Assembly (NCBI RefSeq): GCF_900105245.1
Contig: NZ_FNSZ01000001.1
Coordinates: 5,888,001 to 5,952,000, forward strand
Source: Streptomyces sp. 1222.5
GTDB taxonomy: Bacteria; Actinomycetota; Actinomycetes; Streptomycetales; Streptomycetaceae
Length of the DNA stretch: 64,000 bases
Reading direction: 5' to 3'
Shown here: positions 50,732 through 59,405 of the stretch, in pieces
Layout of the letters: the number at the start of each line of letters is the position of its first letter
How positions within the stretch are numbered: position 1 is the first letter of the stretch
The notes under the pieces: generated by a model
Databases searched by the model: none
The model's input: only the letters and a program-made list of their open reading frames with translations
Told to the model about the DNA's origin: nothing
Translations under genes and position numbers: made by a program

Positions 50732-51877
50732 GTGCTTCTGAAAACCTTCGGCTGGTCGTTCGCGGTCACCGCGCTCGGCCTGGTCGCGGCGGCGTTCTAC
50801 GGGGGGTGGACCGCCTTCGGCATCGTGGCGATCCTCGCCATCCTCGAGATCTCGCTGTCCTTCGACAACGCGGTCGTCAACGCCGGAATCCTGAAGAAGA
50901 TGAATGCCTTCTGGCAGAAGATCTTCCTCACGGTCGGCGTGCTGATCGCCGTCTTCGGCATGCGGCTGGTCTTCCCCGTCGTCATCGTCGCGATCAGCGC
51001 CAAGATGGGCCCGATCGAGGCCGTCGACCTCGCCCTGAACAACAAGGACCACTACCAGGAACTGGTCACCGACGCCCACCCGGCGATCGCGGCCTTCGGT
51101 GGCATGTTCCTGCTGATGATCTTCCTCGACTTCATCTTCGAGGACCGGGACATCCAGTGGCTGCGCTGGATCGAGCGGCCCCTGGCCAAGCTCGGCAAGG
51201 TCGACATGCTGTCGGTCTGCATCGCCCTGATCGTTCTGCTCATCACCTCCTTCACCTTCGCCACCCACGCCCACCAGCACGGCGGCGCCCACGTCGACAA
51301 GGCGCAGACGGTGCTGATCGCCGGCATCGCCGGCCTGATCACCTACATGATCGTCGGCGGCCTGTCCGGATACTTCGAGGACAAGCTGGAGGAAGAGGAG
51401 GAGCGCGAGCACGAGGCGGAGGAAGAGGCCGCCCGCACCGGCAAGAAGAAGCCCGCCGTCGTGCTGGCCGGCCAGGCCGCGTTCTTCATGTTCCTCTACC
51501 TGGAGGTCCTGGACGCGTCCTTCTCCTTCGACGGAGTCATCGGCGCCTTCGCCATCACCAACGACATCGTCCTGATGGCCCTCGGCCTCGGCATCGGCGC
51601 CATGTACGTCCGGTCGCTGACCGTGTACCTGGTCCGCCAGGGCACCCTCGACGACTACGTCTACCTGGAGCACGGCGCCCACTACGCCATCGGCGCCTTG
51701 GCCGTGATCCTCATGGTCACCATCCAGTACGAGATCAACGAGGTCATCACCGGTCTCGTCGGTGTCGTCCTGATCGCCTGGTCCTTCTGGTCCTCCGTCC
51801 GCCGCAACCGCGCGCTGGCGGACGCCGAGGGAAACGCGGGCTCGGACGACAAGGCTGAGATCTCCTCGGGCGTCTGA
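50732..51877 (+). CDS. TerC-like integral membrane protein (DUF475)
   Basis: The 381-residue protein has about eight hydrophobic segments. Its two inverted halves carry the TerC-type acidic motifs LEISLSFDNAVVNAG and EVLDASFSFDGVIGAFA, likely metal-ion sites inside the membrane. A highly charged cytosolic linker (DKLEEEEEREHEAEEEAARTGKKK) joins the halves. DUF475 belongs to the TerC/Alx superfamily, where related proteins export Mn2+ or interact with TerD partners. The start is GTG 50732. It sits between TerD genes, so a membrane platform role in the Ter system is likely. Confidence 0.92.
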   Translation: MLLKTFGWSFAVTALGLVAAAFYGGWTAFGIVAILAILEISLSFDNAVVNAGILKKMNAFWQKIFLTVGVLIAVFGMRLVFPVVIVAISAKMGPIEAVDLALNNKDHYQELVTDAHPAIAAFGGMFLLMIFLDFIFEDRDIQWLRWIERPLAKLGKVDMLSVCIALIVLLITSFTFATHAHQHGGAHVDKAQTVLIAGIAGLITYMIVGGLSGYFEDKLEEEEEREHEAEEEAARTGKKKPAVVLAGQAAFFMFLYLEVLDASFSFDGVIGAFAITNDIVLMALGLGIGAMYVRSLTVYLVRQGTLDDYVYLEHGAHYAIGALAVILMVTIQYEINEVITGLVGVVLIAWSFWSSVRRNRALADAEGNAGSDDKAEISSGV

Positions 51878-51961
51878 CGACCGGCGACCCCTGCGCGCCC
51901 CCTAGGGGCATGATCAGGGACGGGACGGGGTGTGACGCCCCGCCCGGTGAGGAACGCTCTG

Positions 51962-51994
51962 TTCGGGGCGGCCGACGTGGTCGGCCGCCCCGAA
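51962..51994 (+). terminator. Terminator after the TerC-like gene
   Basis: A perfect 14-bp stem (51962-51975 with 51981-51994), loop of 5. It also argues against translation starting at the upstream ATG at 51932 of the following gene. Confidence 0.85.
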
Positions 51995-52024
51995 GGCGTT
52001 GCGGACGAGTACCTGGGGGCGGGA

Positions 52025-52762
52025 ATGGGATTCTTCGACGGACTGCTGGGCGGGCGCGCCGCCGACTTCGACTCGGGCAGCGCCTCCAGCAACGCGATCG
52101 AACTCACCAGACGGCACCAGACGGTGTCCCTCACCAAGCAGGACGCGGCCACCGGCCATCTGCGCGTCAACCTCACCTGGCGGATGCGGACCTCCGACTT
52201 CGACGGCGCCCAGCGCACCAGCCTGTTCCGGCACCCCTTCAAGGCCCTGAAACCGCCGGAGGTGCTCGGGCACGGCCAGAGCATGGTCAACGTCGATCTC
52301 GACCTCGGCTGCCTGTTCGAGCTGACCGACGGCACGAAGGGGGTCGTCCAGCCGCTCGGCGGCTACCTGGGCGACGTCAACGCCCCGCCGTACATCAAGC
52401 TCAGCGGCGACGACCGGTTCGGCTCGGCGTCCGGCGAGACGATGTACGTCAACCTCGACCACCGCGACGCCATCAAGCGCCTGCTGGTCTTCGTCTACAT
52501 CTACGACCGCACACCGGCCTTCGACCGTACCCACGCCATCGTCACCCTGTACCCGAGCAACGGCCCCCGCATCGAGATAGGCCTCGACGAACGCCACCCC
52601 CAGGCCCGCTCCTGCGCCGTCGTGATGATCGAGAACGTCAAGGGCGAACTGATCGTCCGCCGCGAGGTCAAGTTCGTCTACGGCTTCCAGGGCGAGCTTG
52701 ACCGCCTGTACGGCTGGGGACTGCAGTGGGGACGCGGCTACAAGACCAAGGTCGACCGGTAG
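52025..52762 (+). CDS. TerA/TerD-like protein
   Basis: The 245-residue protein starts MGFFDGLLGGRAADFDSGSASSNAIELTRRHQTVSLTKQ. It contains a divergent TerD fold (VNVDLDLGCLFELTDGTKGVVQPLGGYLGDVNAPPYIKLSGDDRFG and ETMYVNLDHRDAIKRLLVFVYIYDRTPAF) with DxDLG in place of DFDLDAS. It ends with FVYGFQGELDRLYGWGLQWGRGYKTKVDR. It resembles the TerA branch. The ATG at 52025 is used because an upstream frame crosses a terminator. It is convergent with the next TerD gene, 22 bp apart. Confidence 0.88.
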   Translation: MGFFDGLLGGRAADFDSGSASSNAIELTRRHQTVSLTKQDAATGHLRVNLTWRMRTSDFDGAQRTSLFRHPFKALKPPEVLGHGQSMVNVDLDLGCLFELTDGTKGVVQPLGGYLGDVNAPPYIKLSGDDRFGSASGETMYVNLDHRDAIKRLLVFVYIYDRTPAFDRTHAIVTLYPSNGPRIEIGLDERHPQARSCAVVMIENVKGELIVRREVKFVYGFQGELDRLYGWGLQWGRGYKTKVDR

Positions 52763-52784
52763 CCCCGTGCGCCGCCCGGACCGC

Positions 52785-53585
52785 CTACCGGCCGACGAAC
52801 TGCGGGCCCTGCGGGGGCAGCCGGAAGTTCGGGTCCAGGGCCACCGGCACCGGGGCCGGCTGGGACTGCGGATAGCCGTACGACGGCTGACCGGCCGGCT
52901 GGGGGTACCCGTACCCCGCCTGCGGCGAGGCCGGCTGGGGATAGCCGTAGGCGGGCGGCTGCTGCGGCACCGCCGACGTCGGCGCTTCCGGGGGCAGCGG
53001 CTGCGACGCCGTCTCCGGCAGCCGCCGCTCCTCGTCCACCTCCGACTCGTCCACCGAGATGCCGAAGTCCGTCGCGAGGCCCTTCAGGCCGTTCGAGTAG
53101 CCCTCGCCCAGCGCACGGAACTTCCAGCCCTCCCCGCGCCGGTACAGCTCACCGCAGATCAGCGCCGTCTCCGCGCCCGTCTCCGGCTTGATGTCGAACG
53201 TGGCCAGCGGCTCCCCGTCGGCCACGGCCGCGTCGTACAGCAGGATGCCCAGCGCCGGCACCCGGTCGAAGGGGACACCGTCCGCGGACGCGACCAGCAG
53301 GATGCGGCCCACGCCCGGCTCGACCCCCGAGAGGTCTGTCTGGATCGTGTCGCTCAGCCCGTCGGCGACGCGCTTCTTGCCGAGCCGCCACACCTTTCCG
53401 GAGGGATGCCGGGGCTGGTTGTAGAAGACGAAGTCCTCGTCGGAGCGCACACGGCCGTCGGAGCCCAGCAGCAGCGCCGAGACGTCCACGTCCGGAACCC
53501 CCTGCCCGGGCGTCCAGCGCAGTACTGCACGTACCGTGGTGGCATCCAGCGGGACGTTCGACCCCTTCAGCATCGCGTGCGTCAT
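52785..53585 (-). CDS. TerD-domain protein with Tyr/Pro/Gln-rich C-terminal tail
   Basis: The 266-residue protein has a TerD domain (MTHAMLKGSNVPLDATTVRAVLRWTPGQGVPDVDVSALLLGSDGRVR, then CGELYRRGEGWKFRALGEGYSNGLKGLATDFGISV) where DFDLDAS has become DVDVSAL. The last ~80 residues are low complexity, with three YGYPQP-type repeats that could promote self-association. It is divergent from the lyase/PRTase/HAD operon with a 176-bp gap, so both may be co-regulated. ATG 53585 is chosen over a longer start because the TerD domain begins there. Confidence 0.9.
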   Translation of the reverse strand: MTHAMLKGSNVPLDATTVRAVLRWTPGQGVPDVDVSALLLGSDGRVRSDEDFVFYNQPRHPSGKVWRLGKKRVADGLSDTIQTDLSGVEPGVGRILLVASADGVPFDRVPALGILLYDAAVADGEPLATFDIKPETGAETALICGELYRRGEGWKFRALGEGYSNGLKGLATDFGISVDESEVDEERRLPETASQPLPPEAPTSAVPQQPPAYGYPQPASPQAGYGYPQPAGQPSYGYPQSQPAPVPVALDPNFRLPPQGPQFVGR

Positions 53586-53761
53586 GCCGTCATCCTGCCC
53601 TCTCGGTCCTGGCCACGACAATGCGGGGGGTGTCGGCGCCGCCATGGGTGAGTTACCGAGAATTCATGCCCGCGGGGAACCTCCGACATGGATCCCTACG
53701 TACTATTACCGGCCACCCTTTACCGAATCCACAGGCTCGGCTCGCGCCCTGAGGGAGTCCT

Positions 53762-54928
53762 ATGCGTCATTTCGGGCACATCGCCCCAGCGGTGCGGCAG
53801 CGCCTGTTCCACCAGGAGCCGTCGGCGTTCTCCGCCGACTCCCCGGCCAAGCTGCTCTCCGCGGCCCTGGGCGCCACGCTGTACAGCCCGGCCACCCGTC
53901 CACGGCTCGCCGACGACATCGTCAAGCAGGCCGCTAACGGCGTGGTCTCCATGGTGCTGTGCCTGGAGGACTCGATCGACGACGCGGACGTCGTCGCCGG
54001 CGAGGAGAACCTCGTCCGCCAGTTCGCCGACCTCGCCTCCCGCCCCGGCGTGGAACCACCCCTGCTCTTCATCCGGGTACGCACCCCCGAGCAGATCCCC
54101 GACCTCGTCCGACGCCTCGGCGCCACCGTACGGCTGCTCTCCGGCTTCGTGCTGCCCAAGTTCACCGAGGAACGCGGCATCCCCTTCCTGGAGGCCCTCA
54201 CCACCGCCGAGAGCGCCGGCGGCCACCGGCTCTTCGCCATGCCCGTCCTCGAATCCCCGGAGCTGCTCTACCGCGAGTCCCGCGTCGACACCCTGGAGGG
54301 CATCTCCCGCGCGGTCGACAAGTACCGCGACCGGGTCCTCGCGCTCCGCCTCGGCGTCACCGACTTCTGCTCCTCCTACGGCCTGCGCCGCGCCCCCGAC
54401 ATGACCGCCTACGACGTCCAGATCGTCGCCTCGGTGATCGCCGACGTCGTCAACATGCTCGGCCGGGCCGACGGCACCGGATTCACCGTCACCGGCCCCG
54501 TCTGGGAGTACTTCCGCGTCTCCGAGCGCATGTTCAAGCCCCAGCTCCGGCAGAGCCCCTTCCTGGAGGTGCAGGCCGTCGAACTGCGCGAGAAGCTCAT
54601 CGAGCACGCCATGGACGGACTGCTCAGGGAGATCTCCCTCGACCAGGCCAACGGCCTGCTCGGCAAGACCTGCATCCACCCGTCCCACGTCCTGCCGGTG
54701 CACGCGCTGTCCGTCGTCAGCCACGAGGAGTACAGCGACGCCCAGGACATCCTGCGGCCGGAACGCGGCGGCGGGGGTGTACTCCGTTCGGCCTACACGA
54801 ACAAGATGAACGAGGTGAAACCGCACCGCGCCTGGGCCGAGCGGACCCTCCTGCGCGCCGAGGTCTTCGGCGTCGCCCACGAGGACGTCGGCTTCGTGGA
54901 GCTGCTCGCCGCCGGAATACCCGGCTGA
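53762..54928 (+). CDS. HpcH/HpaI aldolase or citrate-lyase-like C-C bond enzyme of the Ter biosynthetic module
   Basis: This 388-residue TIM-barrel protein resembles CitE/HpcH lyases. Landmarks are VVSMVLCLEDSIDDADVVAGEENLVRQFADL (acidic metal region), LLFIRVRTPEQIPDLVRRLG, and LFAMPVLESPELLYRESRVDTLEGI (metal-binding glutamate). A GGGAG ribosome site precedes the ATG. In comparative studies of Ter systems (Anantharaman, Iyer and Aravind) such a lyase occurs with PRTase-TRSP and HAD genes in a set proposed to make a nucleoside-like metabolite. It is followed 43 bp downstream by that fusion gene. Confidence 0.92.
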   Translation: MRHFGHIAPAVRQRLFHQEPSAFSADSPAKLLSAALGATLYSPATRPRLADDIVKQAANGVVSMVLCLEDSIDDADVVAGEENLVRQFADLASRPGVEPPLLFIRVRTPEQIPDLVRRLGATVRLLSGFVLPKFTEERGIPFLEALTTAESAGGHRLFAMPVLESPELLYRESRVDTLEGISRAVDKYRDRVLALRLGVTDFCSSYGLRRAPDMTAYDVQIVASVIADVVNMLGRADGTGFTVTGPVWEYFRVSERMFKPQLRQSPFLEVQAVELREKLIEHAMDGLLREISLDQANGLLGKTCIHPSHVLPVHALSVVSHEEYSDAQDILRPERGGGGVLRSAYTNKMNEVKPHRAWAERTLLRAEVFGVAHEDVGFVELLAAGIPG

Positions 54929-54971
54929 CCCGGCCGGACACCCGGCCGGACACCCGACAACCAAGGAACGC

Positions 54972-57440
54972 ATGAACAACGCAGTGAACGACGCGGTCTG
55001 GTCCGGCACCTGGGTCGCCGAGCGGCTCGGGGTCGAACTCGTGGGCGACGACGGGCTGACCGACCTGCTCGGGCTGGCGCTGCGCCGCAACCCCAAGCGC
55101 GCCCACCTGCTGGTCTCCCACGTACTCGGCAAGCACATACCCCAGACCCCCTCCGTGGTCTACGGCCACGGACTGGCCCTGGGCCGCCGGGTCGCCGCCC
55201 TGCTCGGCGAGGCGGAGGCCGCCACCGCCGTCGTCCTCGGCTACGCGGAGACCGCGACCGGACTGGGCCACGCCGTCGCCGACGGCCTCGGCACCGCGCC
55301 GTACCTGCACTCCACACGCCGGCCGGTCCCCGGCCTCGCCCCCGCGGGCGGCTTCGAGGAGTCCCACTCCCACGCCACCTCGCACCTGCTGCTGCCCGAG
55401 GACCCCGCCCTGCTCTCCGGCTCCGGACCCCTCGTCCTCGTCGACGACGAGTTCTCCACCGGCAACACCGTCCTCAACACCATCCGCGACCTCCACGAAC
55501 GCCACCCCCGGCACCGCTACGTCATCGTCGCGCTGGTCGACATGCGCTCACCCGAGGACGCGGCACGCATGGAGGCGTTCGCCCGCGAGATCGGCGCCCG
55601 CGTCGACCTGATCGCCGCGGCCTCCGGAGTCGTACGGCTCCCCGCCGACGTCCTGGAGAAGGGACAGCGGCTCGTCGCCCACCACGAGTCCGCCGGCTCC
55701 GAGGCCGCCCCGGCCGGCCGCACGGCACCCCGGAGCCCCCACGGCACGCCCCGCGTCGACCTCGGCTGGCCCGCCCGGCTCCCCGACGGCGGCAGGCACG
55801 GATTCACCCCCGCCCACCGCACCCGGCTCGAAGCCGCCCTCCCCGCCATGGCCGGGCGCATATCCGACGCCCTGCCCCCCGACGCCCGCCGCGTCCTCGT
55901 CCTAGGCAACGAGGAACTCATGTACGCCCCGCTGCGCCTCGCCGAGCAGCTGGAACGGACCACCGGCGCCGAGGTGCGCTTCTCCACCACCACCCGCTCG
56001 CCCGTCCTCGCCCTCGACGACCCCGGCTACGCGATCCGCACCCGCCTCACCTTCCCCGCCCACGACGACCCGGCCGACGGCCCCGGCGAGCGTTACGCCT
56101 ACAACGTCGCGGGCGCCGGCTTCGACACCGTCGTCGCCGTAGTCGACTCCGCCGCCGACACCCCCGCCCTGCACGCCCCCGACGGCCTGCTGGCCCGCCT
56201 CGCGGCACACACCCCGCACGTCCTGCTCGCGGTCGTCCCCTCCTACGTCCCCGAGCCCCAGCACGCTCCCGAAAGGCAGGCCATGCTGCCCGAGCCCCTC
56301 CGCGGCCCGGCTTTCTCGTCGTACGCGCCCGAGGAGGTCGGCTGGCTGCTCCAGGACCTCTCCGACGTCACCCTGGAGGCGCCGACCGAGGAACGCGAGG
56401 AGGCCATCCAGAGCGGCGGCGCCCACTACGCCGAGTCCCTGCCGGTGGAGTACCAGCCCACCGAGCAGTACCAGCGGCTCTTCCACAGCGCCCTCGACGC
56501 CTCCGCCGCCCGCATCGCCCAGGCGGTCGGCGCCGTCACCGAGACCGTCATCAGCGAGCGCTCCCCCCGCCCGGTCCTCGTCTCCCTCGCCCGCGCCGGC
56601 ACCCCCGTCGGCGTCCTCATGCGCCGCTGGGCCCAGTTCCGGCACGGCCTCGACCTGCCGCACTACGCCGTCTCGATCGTCCGCGGCCGCGGCATCGACG
56701 CCAACGCCCTGCGCTGGCTCGCCGCCCACCACGACCCCCGCGACGTCGTCTTCGTCGACGGCTGGACCGGCAAGGGCGCCATCACCCGCGAACTCGCCCA
56801 GGCCATCCAGGAGTTCGAGACCAAGGAGGGCATCACCGGCTTCGACCCGGAGATCGCCGTCCTCGCCGACCCCGGCTCCTGCGTGCGCACCTACGGCACC
56901 CGCGAGGACTTCCTCATCCCCTCCGCCTGCCTCAACTCCACCGTCTCCGGGCTCATCTCCCGCACCGTCCTGCGCGCCGACCTGGTCGGCCCGGACGACT
57001 TCCACGGCGCCAAGTTCTACCGCGAACTCGCCGGCGCCGACGTCTCCGTGGCCTTCCTCGACGCCGTCGCCGCCCGCTTCCCCGACGTCGCCGACACCGT
57101 CGACGACGCCGTGAAGGAACTGCTGGCCGAGGACCGCACACCGACCTGGGAGGGCTGGCGGGCCGTCGAGCGCATCAGCGAGGAGTACGGCATCCACGAC
57201 GTGAACCTCGTCAAGCCCGGCGTCGGCGAGACCACCCGGGTCCTGCTGCGCCGGGTGCCCTGGAAGATCCTCGCGCGCCAGGGAGCCGGCGCCGACCTGC
57301 ACCACGTGCGCCTGCTCGCCGAACAGCGCGGCGTCCCGGTCGAAGAGGTCGGCGACCTGCCGTACACCTGCGTCGGACTGATCCACCCCCGGTACACCCG
57401 CGGCGCGACCGGCGCCGACGGCAAGGCGGTGAACGTCTGA
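54972..57440 (+). CDS. Fusion of phosphoribosyltransferase, TRSP domain and StiP-like (PRTase_1) domain
   Basis: The 822-residue protein has three regions. Residues ~1-235 are an orotate-PRTase-like domain with the PRPP motif LVLVDDEFSTGNT at 154-166. Residues ~260-420 are the TRSP domain with its namesake TRSP at 341-344. Residues ~430-822 resemble the cysteine protease StiP/PRTase_1 family (LVSLARAGTPVGVLMRRWAQFRHGLDLPHYAVSIVRGRGID, FVDGWTGKGAITRELAQ). In many Ter systems these are separate proteins. It is coupled to the HAD gene by a 1-bp overlap. The probable role is making or breaking an N-glycosidic link with PRPP. Confidence 0.9.
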   Translation: MNNAVNDAVWSGTWVAERLGVELVGDDGLTDLLGLALRRNPKRAHLLVSHVLGKHIPQTPSVVYGHGLALGRRVAALLGEAEAATAVVLGYAETATGLGHAVADGLGTAPYLHSTRRPVPGLAPAGGFEESHSHATSHLLLPEDPALLSGSGPLVLVDDEFSTGNTVLNTIRDLHERHPRHRYVIVALVDMRSPEDAARMEAFAREIGARVDLIAAASGVVRLPADVLEKGQRLVAHHESAGSEAAPAGRTAPRSPHGTPRVDLGWPARLPDGGRHGFTPAHRTRLEAALPAMAGRISDALPPDARRVLVLGNEELMYAPLRLAEQLERTTGAEVRFSTTTRSPVLALDDPGYAIRTRLTFPAHDDPADGPGERYAYNVAGAGFDTVVAVVDSAADTPALHAPDGLLARLAAHTPHVLLAVVPSYVPEPQHAPERQAMLPEPLRGPAFSSYAPEEVGWLLQDLSDVTLEAPTEEREEAIQSGGAHYAESLPVEYQPTEQYQRLFHSALDASAARIAQAVGAVTETVISERSPRPVLVSLARAGTPVGVLMRRWAQFRHGLDLPHYAVSIVRGRGIDANALRWLAAHHDPRDVVFVDGWTGKGAITRELAQAIQEFETKEGITGFDPEIAVLADPGSCVRTYGTREDFLIPSACLNSTVSGLISRTVLRADLVGPDDFHGAKFYRELAGADVSVAFLDAVAARFPDVADTVDDAVKELLAEDRTPTWEGWRAVERISEEYGIHDVNLVKPGVGETTRVLLRRVPWKILARQGAGADLHHVRLLAEQRGVPVEEVGDLPYTCVGLIHPRYTRGATGADGKAVNV

Positions 57441-58267
57441 TGCCCGTGCTGGTGGCGAGCGACCTCGACCGTACGCTCATCTACTCCGCGGCGGCCCTCG
57501 CGCTGACCATGCCCGACGCGCGGGCACCCCGGCTGCTGTGCGTGGAGGTGCACGAGGCCAGGCCGCTCTCCTTCATGACGGAGACCGCGGCCCAGCTGCT
57601 GACCGACCTCGGCGACACGGCCCTCTTCATGCCGACCACGACCCGCACCCGCAAGCAGTACCAGCGCATCAACCTGCCCGGCCCGGCCCCCAAGTACGCG
57701 ATCTGCGCCAACGGCGGCCATCTCCTGGTCGACGGCGTCACCGACGCCGACTGGCACACCGCCGTCCAGGCCAGGCTCGCCGACGAGTGCGCACCGCTCG
57801 ACGAGATCCGCGAGCACCTGCTGCGGACCGCCGACCCGGTCTGGGTGCGCAAGCACCGGGTCGCCGAGGACCTGTTCGCCTACCTCGTCGTCGAGCGCGA
57901 GCTGCTGCCCGAGGAATGGGTGAAGGAACTGGCCGCGTGGTCGGAGAACCGCGGCTGGACGGTCTCCCTCCAGGGACGCAAGATCTACGCCGTCCCCAAG
58001 CCGCTCACCAAGAGCGCCGCCGTCCGCGAGGTCGCCCGGCGCACCGGCGCGGAGCTGACCCTGGCCGCGGGGGACTCCCTCCTCGACGCCGACCTGCTCC
58101 TCGCCGCGGACCGCGGCTGGCGCCCCGGACACGGCGAACTCGCCGACACCGACTGGAGCGCCCCGCAGATCAGCGCACTGCCCGAGCGGGGCGTACTGGC
58201 CGGCGAGCGGATCACCCGGGAGTTCCTGAAGGCGGCCCGGGCGTCGACGGCGGGCCGCCACGGCTGA
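57440..58267 (+). CDS. HAD-superfamily phosphatase of the Ter module
   Basis: The 275-residue protein has the HAD motif I in VASDLDRTLIYS (nucleophile D8, acid D10), a threonine in PTTTRTRKQYQRI (motif II), a lysine region (KPLTKSAAVREVA) and motif III/IV LAAGDSLLDADLLLAADRG. This is the Cof/sucrose-phosphatase-like subclass. The start ATG (57440) overlaps the previous stop by one base. It likely removes a phosphate from the product of the lyase/PRTase pathway (inference). It is the last gene before a hairpin and a tandem-repeat array. Confidence 0.92.
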   Translation: MPVLVASDLDRTLIYSAAALALTMPDARAPRLLCVEVHEARPLSFMTETAAQLLTDLGDTALFMPTTTRTRKQYQRINLPGPAPKYAICANGGHLLVDGVTDADWHTAVQARLADECAPLDEIREHLLRTADPVWVRKHRVAEDLFAYLVVERELLPEEWVKELAAWSENRGWTVSLQGRKIYAVPKPLTKSAAVREVARRTGAELTLAAGDSLLDADLLLAADRGWRPGHGELADTDWSAPQISALPERGVLAGERITREFLKAARASTAGRHG

Positions 58268-58290
58268 CGGGACGCGGCGCGCGGATACAG

Positions 58291-58324
58291 CACCCGTTGG
58301 CCAACATCTGATGGCCAACGGGTG
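58291..58324 (+). terminator. Terminator of the Ter biosynthetic operon
   Basis: CACCCGTTGGCC (58291-58302) is a perfect complement of GGCCAACGGGTG (58313-58324), loop of 10 bases. It starts 23 bp past the HAD stop; its 3' arm is the first full copy of the following 14-bp repeat. Confidence 0.85.
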
Positions 58325-58438
58325 TGGGCCAACGGGCGTGGGTCAACGGGTGCAGGCCAACACGTGATGGCCACCGGCTGTAGGCCCACACGTGACGGCC
58401 ACCGGCCGTAGGTCAACAGCTGAGGGCCACCTGCTGCA
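58299..58438. repeat. Ten tandem copies of a 14-bp repeat
   Basis: Ten adjacent 14-bp units fill exactly 140 bp, each beginning GGCCA, GGTCA or GGCCC and most ending in a G-T/G-rich triplet; the shared pattern is GGYCAMC then a variable half. Units 5-6 and 7-8 form a 28-bp higher-order repeat differing at only three positions. There is no gene in this stretch. The array is continuous with the terminator arm of the Ter operon. Confidence 0.95.
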
Positions 58439-58461
58439 AGCCGCTCGCGCCGGGCGGCGGC

Positions 58462-58683
58462 TCAGCCGCAGCAACCACCGCCGCAGCAGCCCCCGCCGCC
58501 GCCTCCCGCACCGGGAGCCGGGGCGGACGCGCCCGCCGTGCCGCCCACGGCCACCGCCGACAGCAGCTTCACCGTGTCGTCATGGCCCGCGGGGCAGGAG
58601 GCGGGAGCGGCCGACTCCGCCATGGGACGGCTCAGTTCAAAGGTGTCGCCGCAGGTGCGGCAGCGGTACTCGTAGCGAGGCAT
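58462..58683 (-). CDS. FmdB-family zinc-ribbon protein
   Basis: This 73-residue protein has the FmdB ribbon MPRYEYRCRTCGDTFELSRPM with CxxC and a second pair (SCPAGHDD, of which only one cysteine is present), followed by a Gly-rich tail ending in GGGCCGGGCCG. FmdB-type proteins are small putative regulators. ATG 58683 is preferred over the GTG two codons upstream because it restores MPRYEYRC. Confidence 0.88.
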   Translation of the reverse strand: MPRYEYRCRTCGDTFELSRPMAESAAPASCPAGHDDTVKLLSAVAVGGTAGASAPAPGAGGGGGGCCGGGCCG

Positions 58684-58731
58684 GCGCACAGATTAACCGG
58701 CTCCGGGCGCTCGCCCCAGGGCCACACCACA

Positions 58732-59322
58732 TCACTCCATGCCGCGCCGGCGCATGTCCTCCGGGCCCCGCAGCGCCCGGTCGCCCGGTGCCGCCGCCTG
58801 CCGCCGCTCCTCCTGCTGCACCGCCTCCGGGTGCCGGGCCCGCCAGTACGGATTGTCGTGCGGCAACGTCGAACCGACGCGGCCGTACATCCCGAAGGTC
58901 ATCAGCAGCAGCCCCACGACGAAGCTGAACAGCACGTTCTGGATCTTGAACGCCAGGAAATTGCTGTCGGTGTCCAGCAGTCCGAGGAACAGGAAGCCGT
59001 TCAGCAGGAACAGCACCCCGAGCACCATGTTCAGGGTCGACGCGAAGTTCCCGCCGATCACCATGCCGACCAGCAGCAGCGCGCCGATGCAGATCGACAG
59101 CACACTGAGCGTGCCGTTGCTGTTCAGCCCGGCGACCGAGTTGCCGCCGGTGTCGAAGAAACCGATGTGGTTGATCAGGCCGAGAATGCCGAACGCGACC
59201 AGGAAGCCGCCGATCAGACCGGCGCCGACCCGGTAGACCCGGTTCAGCCGGTGGTCGACGGGCAGGTGGTCGTCCAGCCGCATCCGCGGCCGTTCCTCGG
59301 TATGCGCTGCGTGTGCGGCCAT
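58732..59322 (-). CDS. DUF4383 membrane protein
   Basis: The 196-residue protein has four hydrophobic helices (VGAGLIGGFLVAFGILGLINHIGFF, LSVLSICIGALLLVGMVIGGNFASTLNMVLGVLFLLNGFLFLGLL, VLFSFVVGLLLMTFGMYG) typical of DUF4383, with a hydrophilic C-terminus rich in Arg and Gln. GGGAGG lies five bases before the ATG at 59322. Function is unknown. Confidence 0.88.
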   Translation of the reverse strand: MAAHAAHTEERPRMRLDDHLPVDHRLNRVYRVGAGLIGGFLVAFGILGLINHIGFFDTGGNSVAGLNSNGTLSVLSICIGALLLVGMVIGGNFASTLNMVLGVLFLLNGFLFLGLLDTDSNFLAFKIQNVLFSFVVGLLLMTFGMYGRVGSTLPHDNPYWRARHPEAVQQEERRQAAAPGDRALRGPEDMRRRGME

Positions 59323-59405
59323 ATCCGCCTCCCTCGGGCGATTAGCGGAGGCCATCCGTCCACATCAATATCCGCCCGCCCGACCCCACCCGGCAACACA
59401 GGAGC

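Noticed and set aside
51932..52024. Extended N-terminus of the TerA/TerD-like protein
   Set aside because: It would translate through a 14-bp terminator stem and has no homology-like sequence; the start at 52025 has a ribosome site.
58299..58438. CRISPR array
   Set aside because: The 14-bp units are contiguous with no unique spacers and there are no cas genes nearby.
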